Shown here piece by piece: positions 9,070-19,268 of a DNA stretch of 64,000 nucleotides. The DNA lies in contig CP092865.1 in NCBI GenBank assembly GCA_030710605.1, positions 27,344,947-27,408,946 on the forward strand. Reading direction: 5' to 3'. Both the position numbers and the translations under genes were made by a program. Source of the DNA: Cordylochernes scorpioides (lineage: Eukaryota; Arthropoda; Arachnida; Pseudoscorpiones; Chernetidae). Each line of letters starts with the position of its first letter. Position 1 is the stretch's first letter. The notes beneath the pieces are model-generated. The model saw only the letters and a list, made by a program, of their open reading frames with translations. It was not told the DNA's origin and did not search any database.

Positions 9070-9409
9070 TCTACTTATATAATTGCCTTATTCTCTCTGT
9101 GTGAAGTTCACGGATAGATTTTGGTCAGAATGGATAAAATAAAAAAGTGTCAAGGGATGGGAATCGAACCCACGACCTTCCGCTTACCGGGCAGATGCCA
9201 TGACCACTAGGCTACCCTGGACATATTTTTCCGTTCACATTTTTATTTTTATATTTTCAAGACACACACAGTTTGGGGCGGGACGTTTCACAAGAGAGAC
9301 ATCCACGGCGCCAATTTATAATTGTAACGAATAGTATTTTAAATAAAACATTTTAAAAATATATACGCACTCGGGTAAAACCCGGGCGTTGCCCGGGCCA
9401 TTCGTCTAG
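9070..9409 (+). mobile_element. Short Helitron-like element, copy 4 (array end)
   Basis: Ends CGTCTAG at 9409, followed by TATATAATATATT unlike the other units, so this is the outer boundary of the array. The tRNA-like segment is at 9150-9221. Confidence 0.65.
9150..9221 (-). tRNA. tRNA-Thr(GGU)-like sequence, copy 4
   Basis: Same cloverleaf as copies 2 and 3. Confidence 0.5.
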
Positions 9410-9519
9410 TATATATAATATATTACGCATTTAGAAAACCTATATCAGGGAACCCTTCCTAAATCATGCAAATATTACACTTTGGAACTGGACATACAAT
9501 GTACTACAAACTTGTATAT

Positions 9520-10820
9520 AAATTGGTTGATCCAAAAGTAATGCCTGTTTGGCCATAACTCCAAAGGTACTAAATATTTTTATTAAAATTTTGTATACAT
9601 AAGAATCAAATATTTGTGAATAGAATGGTATTATTCACAAAATATTCTCCAGCGGAGTCTATACATTTCCTCCAGCGTTGAACCAATGCGGTAAATCCGC
9701 TTTGGAAATATGATGGAGGTTGTTTCCACAACCATGTCTTTAACGCCTGTTTAACTTTATGTAGGTTTTAAAAATTTTGTCCCTTCAGCCTTTTTTTTTT
9801 TTCATTGGAGAGAAAAAATAGAAGTTACAAGGAGCTAAATCTGGGCTGTGTGGGAGTTGTGCCACCAGTGACCAACCCATTTGTCCAATAGCCTCTGAGG
9901 TCTGGAAGGAGATGTGCGGCCTTGAATATTTGTGTGTCATGATGTAACTTGACGGATTTAAGAAGAGAATATCTGGTATTTTTTTCGGTTTGCTTCCCTA
10001 AGTTTTCCAAAATTTTGAACGTATCGATAACTGTTCATAGTGCTACCTTCTTCTAGAAAATTAATCAGCATTACACCTCCCATGTCCCAAAAGACAGTTG
10101 CCATCACCTTTTCGGACGACCTCTGCACTTTGATTTTTTCTTAGGTAAGCTGGGATGATGCCATTCTAATGACTGTGCCTTTGTTTCTGGGTCATAAAGG
10201 TATGCCCAGTTTTTATCTCCCGTCACTATATTTGAATAAAGGTGTCCTTTTGGGCCTCATAGAGATCCAGTAGCTCTTGGCATAGTTGAACTCTGATCAC
10301 GCTGATCAGGGGCTAGTTTTCTTGGAACTCAATTTGAACAGATTTTTCTATAACCCAGTTGTTCATTCATTTTTAATGCATCAGATCCAACATTCAGTAT
10401 ATTACACAACTATCTGATAGTTATTCTTCGATCATGACGGATAAGATCATCAACTTTGTCTTCGTTTAAAGGGTTGGTTGCTGTTGATGGCCTCCCACTA
10501 CGTGATTTGCCACCCAATGAAATCTAACAACTTCGGAATATTTTCATCCATAATATCATATTAATAGTGGCTTCTTTGAATACATTTTCAGTCTCTTGTG
10601 AATCTCTGAAGCGGAACATCCCTCTCTCTCTCAATTTCCAAAAATTCAATAACGGCTCATTATTCTGTCTTTATTCCATACTTATACTTAAAGTATCTGA
10701 AAAAAAAAGGATAATTATTATATAAGGCTCTACTCTTTGCAACATATTACAATTTAAATAAAATGGGTCAAATATTATTCGAGTTATGGGCAAACAGGCA
10801 TTACTCTTGGAACGGCCCTT
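9520..10820 (-). pseudogene. Degenerate mariner transposon
   Basis: The left end reads TTGGTTGATCCAAAAGTAAT and continues GCCTGTTTGGCCATAACT; the right end (10790-10820) is its inverted counterpart, giving ~40-bp imperfect TIRs of mariner type. In broken minus-strand frames between them, typical mariner transposase phrases are readable: VMATVFWDMGGVMLINFLEEG near 10100 and IQGRTSPSRPQ near 9920. Several stops and frameshifts interrupt the frame, so no active transposase is made. Confidence 0.75.
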
Positions 10821-10923
10821 GTATTGGGCGTTGGTACAAGGATGGTAAACATTATCCCCACTTTACCAATGGTATATATCTTGTTCACCGATGGTAGTGC
10901 CAGTTCCTAAAGAGTATTCAGTA

Positions 10924-11085
10924 CAGTAGAACCTCCATGAGAGGACACCTCTCTATTAAGGACAGTTTTCATTTGCAAAATTACCATTTTTACTATTTAG
11001 CAACTCTCCGGTAAGAGGACACCTCTCCCTAAAAGACACCTTGGCTCTGCAACTAGGAGTCCTTTACAGGGAGGTAGTTCTGCTG
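10924..11085 (+). mobile_element. Pogo/Tigger-like MITE (CAGTAGAACCTCC family)
   Basis: Starts CAGTAGAACCTCCATGAG, ends with the complement of those termini (GAGGTAGTTCTGCTG), and is flanked by TA on both sides. The inside repeats phrases such as GAGGACACCTCTC and CCTAAAAGACACC. It is 162 bp with no coding capacity. Many relatives lie at 29-47 kb. Confidence 0.7.
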
Positions 11086-11319
11086 TATATATGTATGTAT
11101 CTAAATTAATTATATATAATACATAGATGTATAATGCACTTTTAGTACAAATAGATGCATTTCCTTGCCTACCATTATATTAAGGGATGTGCAAAGAGTA
11201 TAATTTTGTGAGATGAATAATTTTTTTTTTGAGCGTTGGGAAAAAATATTTATTGTGTTTTGAGTAGAGGTGTCATTTAATTCTTATCATCTTTATTTAA
11301 ATCACTTTTATTATTAAAA

Positions 11320-12028
11320 CTAGCCGAATGACTCGGGCAACGCCCAGGTTTTACCCGATTAAATGTTTTTATTCAAATACTATTCGTTACAATAATAAAT
11401 TGGCGCCGTGGATGTCACTCTTGTGAAACGTCCCGCTCCAAACTTTGTGTCAGACAAGCGATATTTTTATAAAGAGATGATCTGGCTTTGTGTCTTCTGC
11501 TCGAATGAATGTTTTTCTGTTATAATTTTGTTCCTGCACACTAAAAATGAACTGGCTTCGCCCGTGGTCTCAGCTTTTTGGAATTTTTCCCGATATAATT
11601 TTGTATCTGATAATCAAACATGATACAGCAATATTGTCATCATCATTTTCTGACTAAAAAAACAACTATTTTTGCCCAGAACCTATCAATTTTATTTTTT
11701 ATTGGCTAAAAATCCGATAAATATATTTTCCAGATTTTTCTCTATGTCCTGTCAAAACACGTTTTACATGTACATTAGGTCAGCTGATATTATTTCCCAT
11801 CTTCACCGCTAGAGGCGCTGCTTGCGAGCGAAAAGGCAAATTTGCAACGCAATTTGCAAATAACTCGAAGAATATTCGGGATAGAGACCTGAAATTTTCA
11901 CTATAAGTTTTTCCAGATTCTACTCTATATACTGTTAAAATTTCAGTCAGATTAGTTACGTATTGTGGACGTGTATAGCTGACATAAGAACAAACACACA
12001 TACATACACTGACTTATATATATAGGGA
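11320..12028 (-). mobile_element. Helitron-like element, long family, apparently full length
   Basis: Read on the minus strand it starts TCCCTATATATATAAGTCAG after an A and ends with the degenerate hairpin (CCTGGGCGTTGCCCGAG) and CTAG before a T. Length 709 bp. It shares the 3' region with the elements at 1815-2339 and 26074-26720. The 71-codon frame at 11408-11623 resembles the one at 2036-2251. No Rep/helicase frame is present. Confidence 0.6.
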
Positions 12029-12029
12029 T

Positions 12030-12160
12030 AAAACATAAAGCCTCCAGGGAAAAGATTCTTTTAAAAAGATTTTTAAAAGAAACTTTTCCCTGGAGGCTTT
12101 ATGTTTTTATTTTAATATTGATTCAAGGGATTATTTTATCGAATCACTTTTATTATATCT
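12030..12160. repeat. Hairpin fragment of a foldback element
   Basis: ACATAAAGCCTCCAGGGAAA at 12033 is followed about 55 bases later by its inverted complement, then TTGATTCAAGGGATTATTTT. The phrases ACATAAAGCCTCC and GATTCAAGGGATTATTTTAT also occur in the inverted-repeat arms of the element at 43819-44607, so both belong to one family. Confidence 0.6.
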
Positions 12161-12511
12161 AAAATTTGAAAGTATAGTAGAACCCTCATGAGAGACCATA
12201 GCCTTAAAACAATGGCCAAATCCGGTATTTTCTGGAGGTTGTCTCTTATGGTAGGCTTTTAGGCCAGACCCTATGTCGGGAGTCAAATACTCTGATAAGA
12301 GACCACCTCCAGGAGAGACCGGGTTTAACGTTCCAGAAGCTTGAGTTATGATGATAATGGCAACTTATAATGATGATTGATTGAGTATCAAACTCGAATT
12401 TTATTGGATACCAACATATTTTATTGTTGAAAACATTAATGAAAAAAGGAATTATATATATATATGAAAAAAACAATAGAAAAAAATAAAAGATAAGTGG
12501 GTCAGGTGTTG

Positions 12512-12748
12512 ATATTAAAAATAAAGAAGCCATCTCCTGACCACAAGCACATGTGCTTTTTAGATGGCAGAGCGCCATCTAGTGGAGTAAAAATAAACTA
12601 AACGTTTATTTAGCTTACTCCGAGATATTTGGGTTGGCCAAATATCTCGGAGTAAGCTAAATAAACGTTTAGTTTATTTTTACTCCACTAGATGTCGCTC
12701 TGCCATCTAAAAAGCACATGTGCTTGTGATCAGGAGATGCCTTCTTTA

Positions 12749-12758
<10 letters not shown>
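12512..12758. repeat. Foldback (inverted repeat) element
   Basis: Two arms of about 119 bp (12512-12630 and 12640-12758) are almost perfect inverted copies around GGGTTGGCC. The arms contain AAGCACATGTGCTTTTTAGA and the phrase ACTCCACTAGATG/CATCTAGTGGAGT. Related arms flank hammerhead motifs at 34.8-35.3 kb and 36.4-36.8 kb. Confidence 0.8.

Positions 12759-12816
<58 letters not shown>
12757..12816. repeat. (AT)n microsatellite
   Basis: About 30 AT dinucleotides at the outer end of the foldback arm. Confidence 0.95.
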
Positions 12817-12819
<3 letters not shown>

Positions 12820-12942
12820 AATACAATATTACATATATATATACAGGATATATTACAATATACCAAAAGAGGCATCTCTCTCTTTATGTTTTATATTACA
12901 ATATGTAAATAATAAGCATATTGTATGTTTATTATTTTTTCT

Positions 12943-14016
12943 TCAATTTCGATTTTTCGTTGTCACAGGTTCTCTTATTTCAGACATGTATTCCAATTGC
13001 GGATTTCCCATTAATTTTAAAATTGTTTGAAAAGCATGTTTAGGTGCTTTTTTAAACTTTGATTTTACCAAAATTCTGTCACATTTTTTAGATAAACGTT
13101 TCCTTATTTGACCTTCTTTAATCTGTTTAAAAATAATATTCGAAAAATGTGAGAATTGTGACTTTATCAAAGTAGTATTAAACGCATTTGATGTTTTAAA
13201 ATCCTTATTATTCAAATACAAAACTAAATTATTTTTATTAGTTTCACTTGCAAATTCTCTATACGTAATGTCACTTCCTCCAATTTTCATTTCTAACTGT
13301 TCACTTTCAATTCTATATTTTTTCCAAAGATCAACGAGCCAAGGAAATTTATGCAAATCGTTTGGCATTGTACTATTTGGATAAATTAAATGAAGATGTA
13401 AAATAATTTCTTTAGCAATTGATGGTAAATCTAGATATAAAGCTAATTCAAGAGGTGTTCTATCATTACAATTTATTTTTGTAAAGTCAATAAAATTGTT
13501 TAATAGTAGTTCAACAAAATTATTATTTTTGTTTCTGATAGCATAATGATAAAGAGTATTATTATCAATATCCTGTACCTCAAGATCTGCGCTGGCTTCT
13601 ATTAACATCTTGGTTATGGTAGCGCTATCATTTTTAACCGCTAAAAGTAATGGAGTTTCTAGTCTAAAATTTACTATGTTGACTGAGGCTTCATATTTCA
13701 ATAGACACTCTACGATTTTTGTTCTATTTTTCATAACAGCTTTGTGTAAAGGGGTATTTCCATTATTATTCTGTACATTGACACAAGCTCCAAACCTTAA
13801 TGCAAAATAAACTAAATTTATATCGGTTCCTTCTGCAAGTGAATGAAGTATTGTATCACCATTTGAATATGGACTATTAATATCAGCGCCATTTTGAAGC
13901 AAATATTTGATTCTGCCAATATCTCGAATACCTTCACTAAAGACCATTCTCAGGAAAACATTAAGTCGATTTTTTTCAAATTCCACTGCTTTTTCTTCTC
14001 TATTCATCTCAGCCAA
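12943..14016 (-). CDS. Ankyrin-repeat protein, single exon, function unknown
   Basis: A 357-residue product starting MAEMNREEKAVEF. Residues about 20-206 hold five to six ankyrin repeats with recognisable TPLH-type helices: NGDTILHSLAEG (52 on), NGNTPLHKAVMKN (85 on), LETPLLLAVKND (118 on), NNTLYHYAIRN (151 on) and DRTPLELALYLD (184 on). The remaining ~150 residues are unrecognised, Lys/Arg-rich near the end, with no clear SOCS or PRANC box, membrane segment or signal peptide. Ankyrin repeats bind other proteins, so a cytosolic adaptor role is the most one can infer. An AATAAA signal lies just downstream (12928-12933). The start is the first Met in frame and the frame is undamaged inside repeat-rich DNA, which suggests it is a real gene. 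It could belong to a lineage-expanded ankyrin family. Confidence 0.75.
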   Translation of the reverse strand: MAEMNREEKAVEFEKNRLNVFLRMVFSEGIRDIGRIKYLLQNGADINSPYSNGDTILHSLAEGTDINLVYFALRFGACVNVQNNNGNTPLHKAVMKNRTKIVECLLKYEASVNIVNFRLETPLLLAVKNDSATITKMLIEASADLEVQDIDNNTLYHYAIRNKNNNFVELLLNNFIDFTKINCNDRTPLELALYLDLPSIAKEIILHLHLIYPNSTMPNDLHKFPWLVDLWKKYRIESEQLEMKIGGSDITYREFASETNKNNLVLYLNNKDFKTSNAFNTTLIKSQFSHFSNIIFKQIKEGQIRKRLSKKCDRILVKSKFKKAPKHAFQTILKLMGNPQLEYMSEIREPVTTKNRN

Positions 14017-14301
14017 GTTGATACAAAACCTTAATACTTAGTTATAGAATTAGATTATTATTGTATTTTGTAACAGCGCAAATTTAAAATAAAAATATAC
14101 TTTCCTTTGAGATGACTCGGAGATTCTTGAAGCGTAATAAAAATTATTTTTTTTTTAAATGAATAAATATATTTTCAATGTGTAAATAAGGAATATATTG
14201 ATTTTGTATTGGAATTTATGTATTATAATACTCTGTTCAATGAAAATAAATTATTTGAAAAATGTTCTAATATATTTTAAAATTATTTAATATTTTATAT
14301 A

Positions 14302-14462
14302 CAGTTAAACCTGTCCATAGCGCCCCCTCTAAATAGCGCCTTCCTTTCTATAGCGCCCGATTTTAAACATTAAAATGTATACATTTTACATTAAAAGTGA
14401 CCTGTCTATAGCACCCTATTTTGGTGAGTCCCAAGAGAGGGCACTATAGACACGTTTAACTG
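14302..14462 (+). mobile_element. Pogo-like MITE (CAGTTAAACCTGTC family)
   Basis: Begins CAGTTAAACCTGTCCATAGC and ends with its inverted terminus (ATAGACACGTTTAACTG), flanked by TA. It is 161 bp and non-coding. Short relatives occur at 29443 and 48236. Confidence 0.75.
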
Positions 14463-14539
14463 TATATAATGCGCATAATTAATTTTTTAAATAAAAACTA
14501 ACAAATATTCTCTGTAGTTAAATAATTGTATAGATAATA

Positions 14540-15285
14540 TCAAATCAGGACGCGAGTAAAAGAGCTCAACACTAGTCCATACTAGTGAGCTGGACTCCCC
14601 GGGTAGTTGGGGTTCAGTGCTCCAGGAACCTGGGTTATTAATAATAGTCTTAATAACCTCAGCATGGAATTTCCCAGTCAACTCGTTCTACTCAGCAATC
14701 AAATCAGGACGCGAGTAAAAGCGCTCAACACTAGTCCATACTAGTAAGCTGGATTCCCCGGGTAGTTGGTGTTCTGTGATCCAGGAACCTGGGTTATAAA
14801 TAATATTCTTAATAACCTAAGCATGGAATTTCCCAGTCAACTCGTTCTACTCAGCAATCAAATCAGGACGCGAGTAAAAGCGCTCAACACTAGTCCATAT
14901 TAGTGAGCTGGACTCCCCGGGTAGTTGGTGTTCTGTGCTCCAGGAACCTGGGTTATAAATAATATTCTTAATAACCTAAGCATGGAATTTCCCAGTCAAC
15001 TCGTTCTACTCAGCAATCAAGTCAGAACGCAAGTAAAAGTGCTCAACACTAGTCCATACCAGTGAGCTGGACTCCCCGGGTAGTTGGTGTTCTGTGCTCC
15101 AGGAACCTGGGTTATAAATAATATTCTTAATAACCTAAGCATGGAATTTCCTAGTCAACTCGTTCTACTCAGCAATCAAATCAGAACGCAATTAAAAGTG
15201 CTTAACACTAGTCCATACCAGTGAGCTGGACTTCCCAGGTAGTTGGCGCTCTGTGCTCCAGGAACTTGGGATATAAATATCTCTC
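14540..15285 (+). repeat. 160-bp satellite, five tandem copies
   Basis: Units begin AATCAAATCAGGACGCGAGT at about 14540, 14698, 14857, 15017 and 15176. Each contains CTAGTCCATACTAGTGAGCT, CTCCCCGGGTAGTTGG and GCTCCAGGAACCTGGGTTAT. Divergence rises toward the right-hand copies. The last phrase also occurs alone near 17999, 19411, 24058 and 62336, hinting that the satellite grew from a dispersed repeat. Confidence 0.85.
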
Positions 15286-15370
15286 TCTATATCCTTAATA
15301 AATGATTTCAAAATATATCAACTTATTTTATTCAAATTTCTATTTATAAAATCTAATACCTTTATCTTTT

Positions 15371-17330
15371 ACTGTTCAACAACATTTTTGACCAAGAGAA
15401 CCTGATGGTATTTCTAGTCTAACTTTTCATGCTGAACTCAAACATCTAATCAGAAATTTTCCATCACCCATGGTTTTTGCGTGACAGCCTTTTTTTAGTA
15501 TTGAAATAAATAAGTAATAAATGCAAGCAAGGTTACGTAAGCATTTTTGCATAAACCTTATTACTTTACACTGGTTTATCAAAAAATGTGTTTCTTTGTC
15601 CCAAAAGAAACAACATTTTATCTAAATTTAACTCTTTGTGTTAATTCCAAATATGCAATTAGTTTTTTCTATCACGCAAGATTTCAGAGATACACCTACT
15701 TGAAATTTGGAAATATGTTTCATATATAGGTCCATATGAACAAAATATATTTACTTTATTGAAAAGTAGTGATAGTGGATTTTCTTCAATACTTTGCTTG
15801 TGGTACATCCTTCTTGAGTGTCCAGCAGTAGTAAGCAAGCATAACAGGACTCCATTTACCTTGGTACCGCTTCTCCATGCCTGATATATCTTGATGAAAC
15901 ACACACACACACCTCTCACCATTCTCATCGCTAACTGCACCAAGATTGTCTGGAAAGAAATCCAGATGTGAATGTAGGAAGTGAATCTTAGAGACATGTT
16001 ACATCCCAGTATTTTGCAGGGAAGTAGGAGTTTATTAACTAAGTCGCTGTAGTTTTCAGCCTTTACATTTCCCAAAATTTCTTACAAACGTTTCTGAAAG
16101 AATTCCATGCTGCTGCATCAACTTCATTTAAGCTATCTTCAAAATTCCCATCCTGCAGCAATTCTTGAATCTGAGGTTCAACGAAAATGCCTTCTTTAAT
16201 TTTCGCATCACTTATGCTAGGGAATTTGTTCTTTAAATAGGTAAATCAAGCAGAATTTGAATTCATTGCCTTGACAAAGTTTTTCATTCACCCCAATTTA
16301 ATATGTAGTGGTGGTAAGTATATATTTTCAGATTTGACCAATGAAAAATGGGCAATATTTTAAAGTCCCGGAGTAAGGGTTTTACGGTTTGGCCAGTTAT
16401 TTTTGATATAATGCCTTTCCTTGTCTCTACTATCCCACTCACACAGAAAACAACAAAATTTTGTATATCCAAGCTGGTAAGCCAAGCAAGAGAGCAATGA
16501 CTTTCAAGTCACCACAGATTTTCCAGCTGTATCTGTCATACTCTACTTTTTTCAAAAGCAGTTTCATGAATTCGTAACTCTCTTTCATGTTTAATATGTG
16601 TTCTATTGAAGCCGATGGTAACTTATTACCATTGTGAAAGAGAGCAGCTTTCAAACTAATTTTAGAGGAATCAATTATTAAGCGCCACAATTCTGAATTA
16701 TGTTCATGACCAAGCACATCCATTAGACTAACAACATCATTGCAGTACACTAAGTCATTTTCTTGTTAAAATAAGCATTGAAATTCAGCTTGTCGTTTGC
16801 GAAAAAAAAAAAAAAACTTTTGTGTCCTTATGCAGTAGATTCCAGCCTTTTAACCTAGAATTTCACTCTGTTTATTGGATAAATGCAAATCACGTACGAG
16901 GTAATTCAAATCTCCATTAGTTAATAAATGAGGTTCGGGTGAAACATGTGCTTTAAAATTTGTGTCATCCGACTCTTTCTCATCACTATTTGAATCATCG
17001 TCACTAAATATAACATTTTCGGGAGGCTGTGGCACAGGTAAATCATCACTATGAGGAACTGGTCTCATAGCAGATGGCAAATCTGGATATTTAATTGTAT
17101 GTTTTGATTCGGATGCCATACCTTTAGTTTTTGTCAAACAAAAATAACAGTCGGAATAATGGTCTTTTGGTTCTCTACATATCATTGGAACCGCAAAAGA
17201 CATATGGCCTTTACCTTTAATCCACCGTGTAAGAGGCCGAGCACAAGCTTGACAACAATGATGAGGGGCCCAAGTCTTATCTTGGTCACCCACTTTGTGT
17301 GTACGTGTAAAGTAATTTGTATTATTCTTT
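15371..17330 (-). pseudogene. Decayed copy of a TIR transposon carrying an arthropod repeat-family ORF
   Basis: The left ~150 bp (CATTTTTGACCAAGAGAACC onward) matches the TIR of the element at 49286-50617. Minus-strand frames carry pieces of one protein in order: VGDQDKTWAPHHCCQACARPL with CREPKDHYSDCYFC (16850-17293), a middle part with MKESYEFMKLLLKKVEYDRY (16439-16750), and MGNVKAENYSDLVNKLLLPC (15659-16075). Frameshifts and stops separate them. The Cys/His patterns in the first piece look like a zinc-binding N terminus. The family is recognisable as a repeated gene in arthropods, but I cannot name its function. The matching right TIR is not visible here. Confidence 0.65.
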
Positions 17331-18165
17331 TGACGATACCTAAAACTATGTTGTTGTTGTCGTGTCCAATAAAGAGCCTCAGATGTTTAATGCATCTCTA
17401 TCACAGCAGTCGCCATGCCCAATATCTTGGGCGTGTAGAGCTGCTGCTCTTGGTCCACGTCAATTTTCAGCAAGGCTGCGGCCATTGCTGGACATGAGAA
17501 TATGTGGGTAGGTGTTAGTTACACACCAGGACAATTGTTGCATGTCCTATAGGTTCTTGTGCCATCTGGATGTATTGTCATTCCTTTATAGTGTTTCATT
17601 CTGAGTCTTGTTTTTGTAATTATTCTCGGCATAATATATAGGCAGCCCAGGCTCCTTGAGCGTATGCGCGGGTATATGTAAAATCTCGAGAATGGTATCG
17701 TCGTGTAGCCAATTATTTCAATTCGATATATTCTTATTTAAAAATGTAAGAACAGCAATATATGTTTGATGTCCCCAGACCTGGAATATTTTGGACACAT
17801 CTTGTGTATTACAGTATATAAAGGCTTATTATGTGTGTCTAAATTGAAATTTTAAAATCTCGAAACAAATTTAAAAATTATAATTCTAATTTTAAAAAAT
17901 TTACATGAATATATTTTTATTTTGTATAATAATTCAAAATCTCTGTAATTTTTTTTTTTTATTTATTTGTATACACATGTTAACCTTCGTTAATTCGCTC
18001 CAGGAACCTGGGTTAACTCTCTTGTTTAACTAATTTTAAATTAGAACAAGTAATTTCAATAAAAATAAGAAAGAGATTAAATATTTATTTATTCAGAAAC
18101 CGTGTCAACACCAAATTTATTTATTCAGAAATTAATAAATTCCTAAAACAGACGAAACAAAAGCA
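17331..18165. other. AT-rich interval upstream of the carrier gene, no gene seen
   Basis: Mostly unique AT-rich DNA. It holds CTCCAGGAACCTGGGTTAA near 17999, the motif of the 160-bp satellite. A promoter or 5' exon for the carrier gene could lie here but cannot be placed. Confidence 0.5.
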
Positions 18166-19023
18166 ATGACAGACGAATATATGGCAGGATGTGCATCTGG
18201 AGTGGCCAATGTCCTGGTGGGCCATCCATTCGACACCATCAAGGTGCGGCTACAGACCCAAGACTCGAAGAATCCAAAGTACCGCGGGGCCATGCACTGT
18301 CTATGGTCCACGGTCAAGAAGGAAACACCCGCCGGTCTGTATAAAGGCGTAAATTCGCCCCTTGCCAGCACGGCGGCGCTGAACGCCCTGACGTTCGGGG
18401 CCCACAGCACCATCTCGCGGCTCAGCACCGACCCCAACTCCTACCTCACCCAGGCGGTGGCAGGGGCGGCCGCAGGGGGCCTGCAGACTCTGGTATGTAG
18501 CCCCATGGAACTCGTCAAGTCCCGGGTGCAAGTACAGACAGAGGGCAAGAAGCTTTACAAAGGACCGCTAGATTGCCTGAAGAAAACCTTCAAAAGCCAT
18601 GGCATAAGAGGAGTCTATCTCGGCTTTGGCTCCACTCTGACTCGTGATGTAATAGGGTTCTCGGCCTACTTCTCGAGTTACGCGATGATGAAGGACGCGG
18701 CAGTGAACTGGGGCATGGAACCCAACCTGGCGACCTTTCTGTCCGGCGGGCTAGCCGGCACCTTCTCCTGGGTGATCAACTACCCGGCCGACGTGGTCAA
18801 GACCCGCATCCAGTGCGACCAGCTCGGCTCTGCTCGCAGATATCAAGGCATCACCGACTGCATTATCAAAAGCTATCGCGCCGAAGGTATGAGATGCTTC
18901 TACCAAGGTCTGGGCATCACGCTGGTTCGAGCTTTCCCCGCCAACGCAGCCGTGTTCCTGGCCTATTCTACAGCCCTCGATGCCTTGACAAGTCTGAGAA
19001 ACTACCAGAAAGTCTCGATGTAG
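18166..19023 (+). CDS. Mitochondrial carrier family protein (SLC25; carnitine/acylcarnitine or basic amino-acid carrier-like)
   Basis: The 285-residue product is a complete inner-membrane transporter with three ~95-residue repeats. The carrier signatures are PFDTIK (residues 21-26), PMELVK (113-118) and PADVVK (207-212), each followed by the expected basic and glycine residues. Overall it resembles the SLC25A20/A29/A45/A47/A48 group, which move acylcarnitines or basic amino acids; substrate choice needs a phylogeny. The start ATG at 18166 precedes a short N terminus normal for the family, and no targeting presequence is expected. The gene is uninterrupted by introns in its coding part and far richer in GC than its surroundings. 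The frame is intact, so it is either a genuine single-coding-exon gene or an expressed retrocopy; I see no adjacent poly-A tail or flanking repeat to prove retroposition. Confidence 0.92.
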   Translation: MTDEYMAGCASGVANVLVGHPFDTIKVRLQTQDSKNPKYRGAMHCLWSTVKKETPAGLYKGVNSPLASTAALNALTFGAHSTISRLSTDPNSYLTQAVAGAAAGGLQTLVCSPMELVKSRVQVQTEGKKLYKGPLDCLKKTFKSHGIRGVYLGFGSTLTRDVIGFSAYFSSYAMMKDAAVNWGMEPNLATFLSGGLAGTFSWVINYPADVVKTRIQCDQLGSARRYQGITDCIIKSYRAEGMRCFYQGLGITLVRAFPANAAVFLAYSTALDALTSLRNYQKVSM

Positions 19024-19129
19024 ATCTATGGAACACTATCTTCTTGATTATTTTATAAATAAGGTGGCAGTGTGTGCGGATTACTGTATATTGTACATAT
19101 AGGATTTTATGTAAATTTTGTGATATATA

Positions 19130-19268
19130 CAGGGTGGCCCATAACACTTTTTTTTTTATTAAAAGGCAAACTAGAATGAAAAAAAAAACTATAAATACTT
19201 TATTTTAGTTCGCCTTTTAATTTTTAATTTAAAAAAATAAAAGGGTTCGGGAGTTATAAGCCACCCTG
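19130..19268. mobile_element. MITE with CAGGGTGGC termini
   Basis: CAGGGTGGCCCATAAC at the left and its inverted form GTTATAAGCCACCCTG at the right, flanked by TA. It is 139 bp and probably mobilised by a Tc1/mariner-superfamily transposase. Related end fragments lie near 22230 and 22430. Confidence 0.75.

Larger units (their letters stand above)
1..9409. repeat. Nested array of Helitron-like elements, simple repeats and one LINE
   Basis: The region repeats a composite block: a (TTA)n/(TAA)n palindromic microsatellite, a TCCCTATATATAG or TCAACATATATAG start, a GC-rich stretch (CGACCGTCATGGGC, GATGCGCGCGCA, and often a longer part ending near TTACGTCATAGATTATAA), a spacer ending GATAAGGCACAATTTGGATT, and then a short element that starts TCTACTTATATAA and ends in a hairpin plus CTAG. 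Long copies of the block occupy about 47-557, 7290-7808, 8090-8609 and 8880-9409; shorter ones lie at 560-1000, 2342-2595, 7810-8090 and 8610-8880. Several junctions put the CTAG of one unit directly next to the TC start of the next (557/558, 2339/2340, 7808/7809, 8609/8610). The Helitron assignment of the termini is an inference from structure; the repetition itself is directly visible. Confidence 0.75.

Noticed and set aside
12692..13030. 112-codon plus-strand frame with Tyr-Ile repeats
   Set aside because: Translation of the (AT)n run and the foldback arm, antisense to the ankyrin gene's 3' end.
14540..15285. CRISPR-like array
   Set aside because: The 160-bp units are continuous satellite copies without unique spacers, and the genome is eukaryotic.
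18132..18531. Minus-strand frames over the carrier gene
   Set aside because: Shadows of the GC-rich SLC25 coding sequence.
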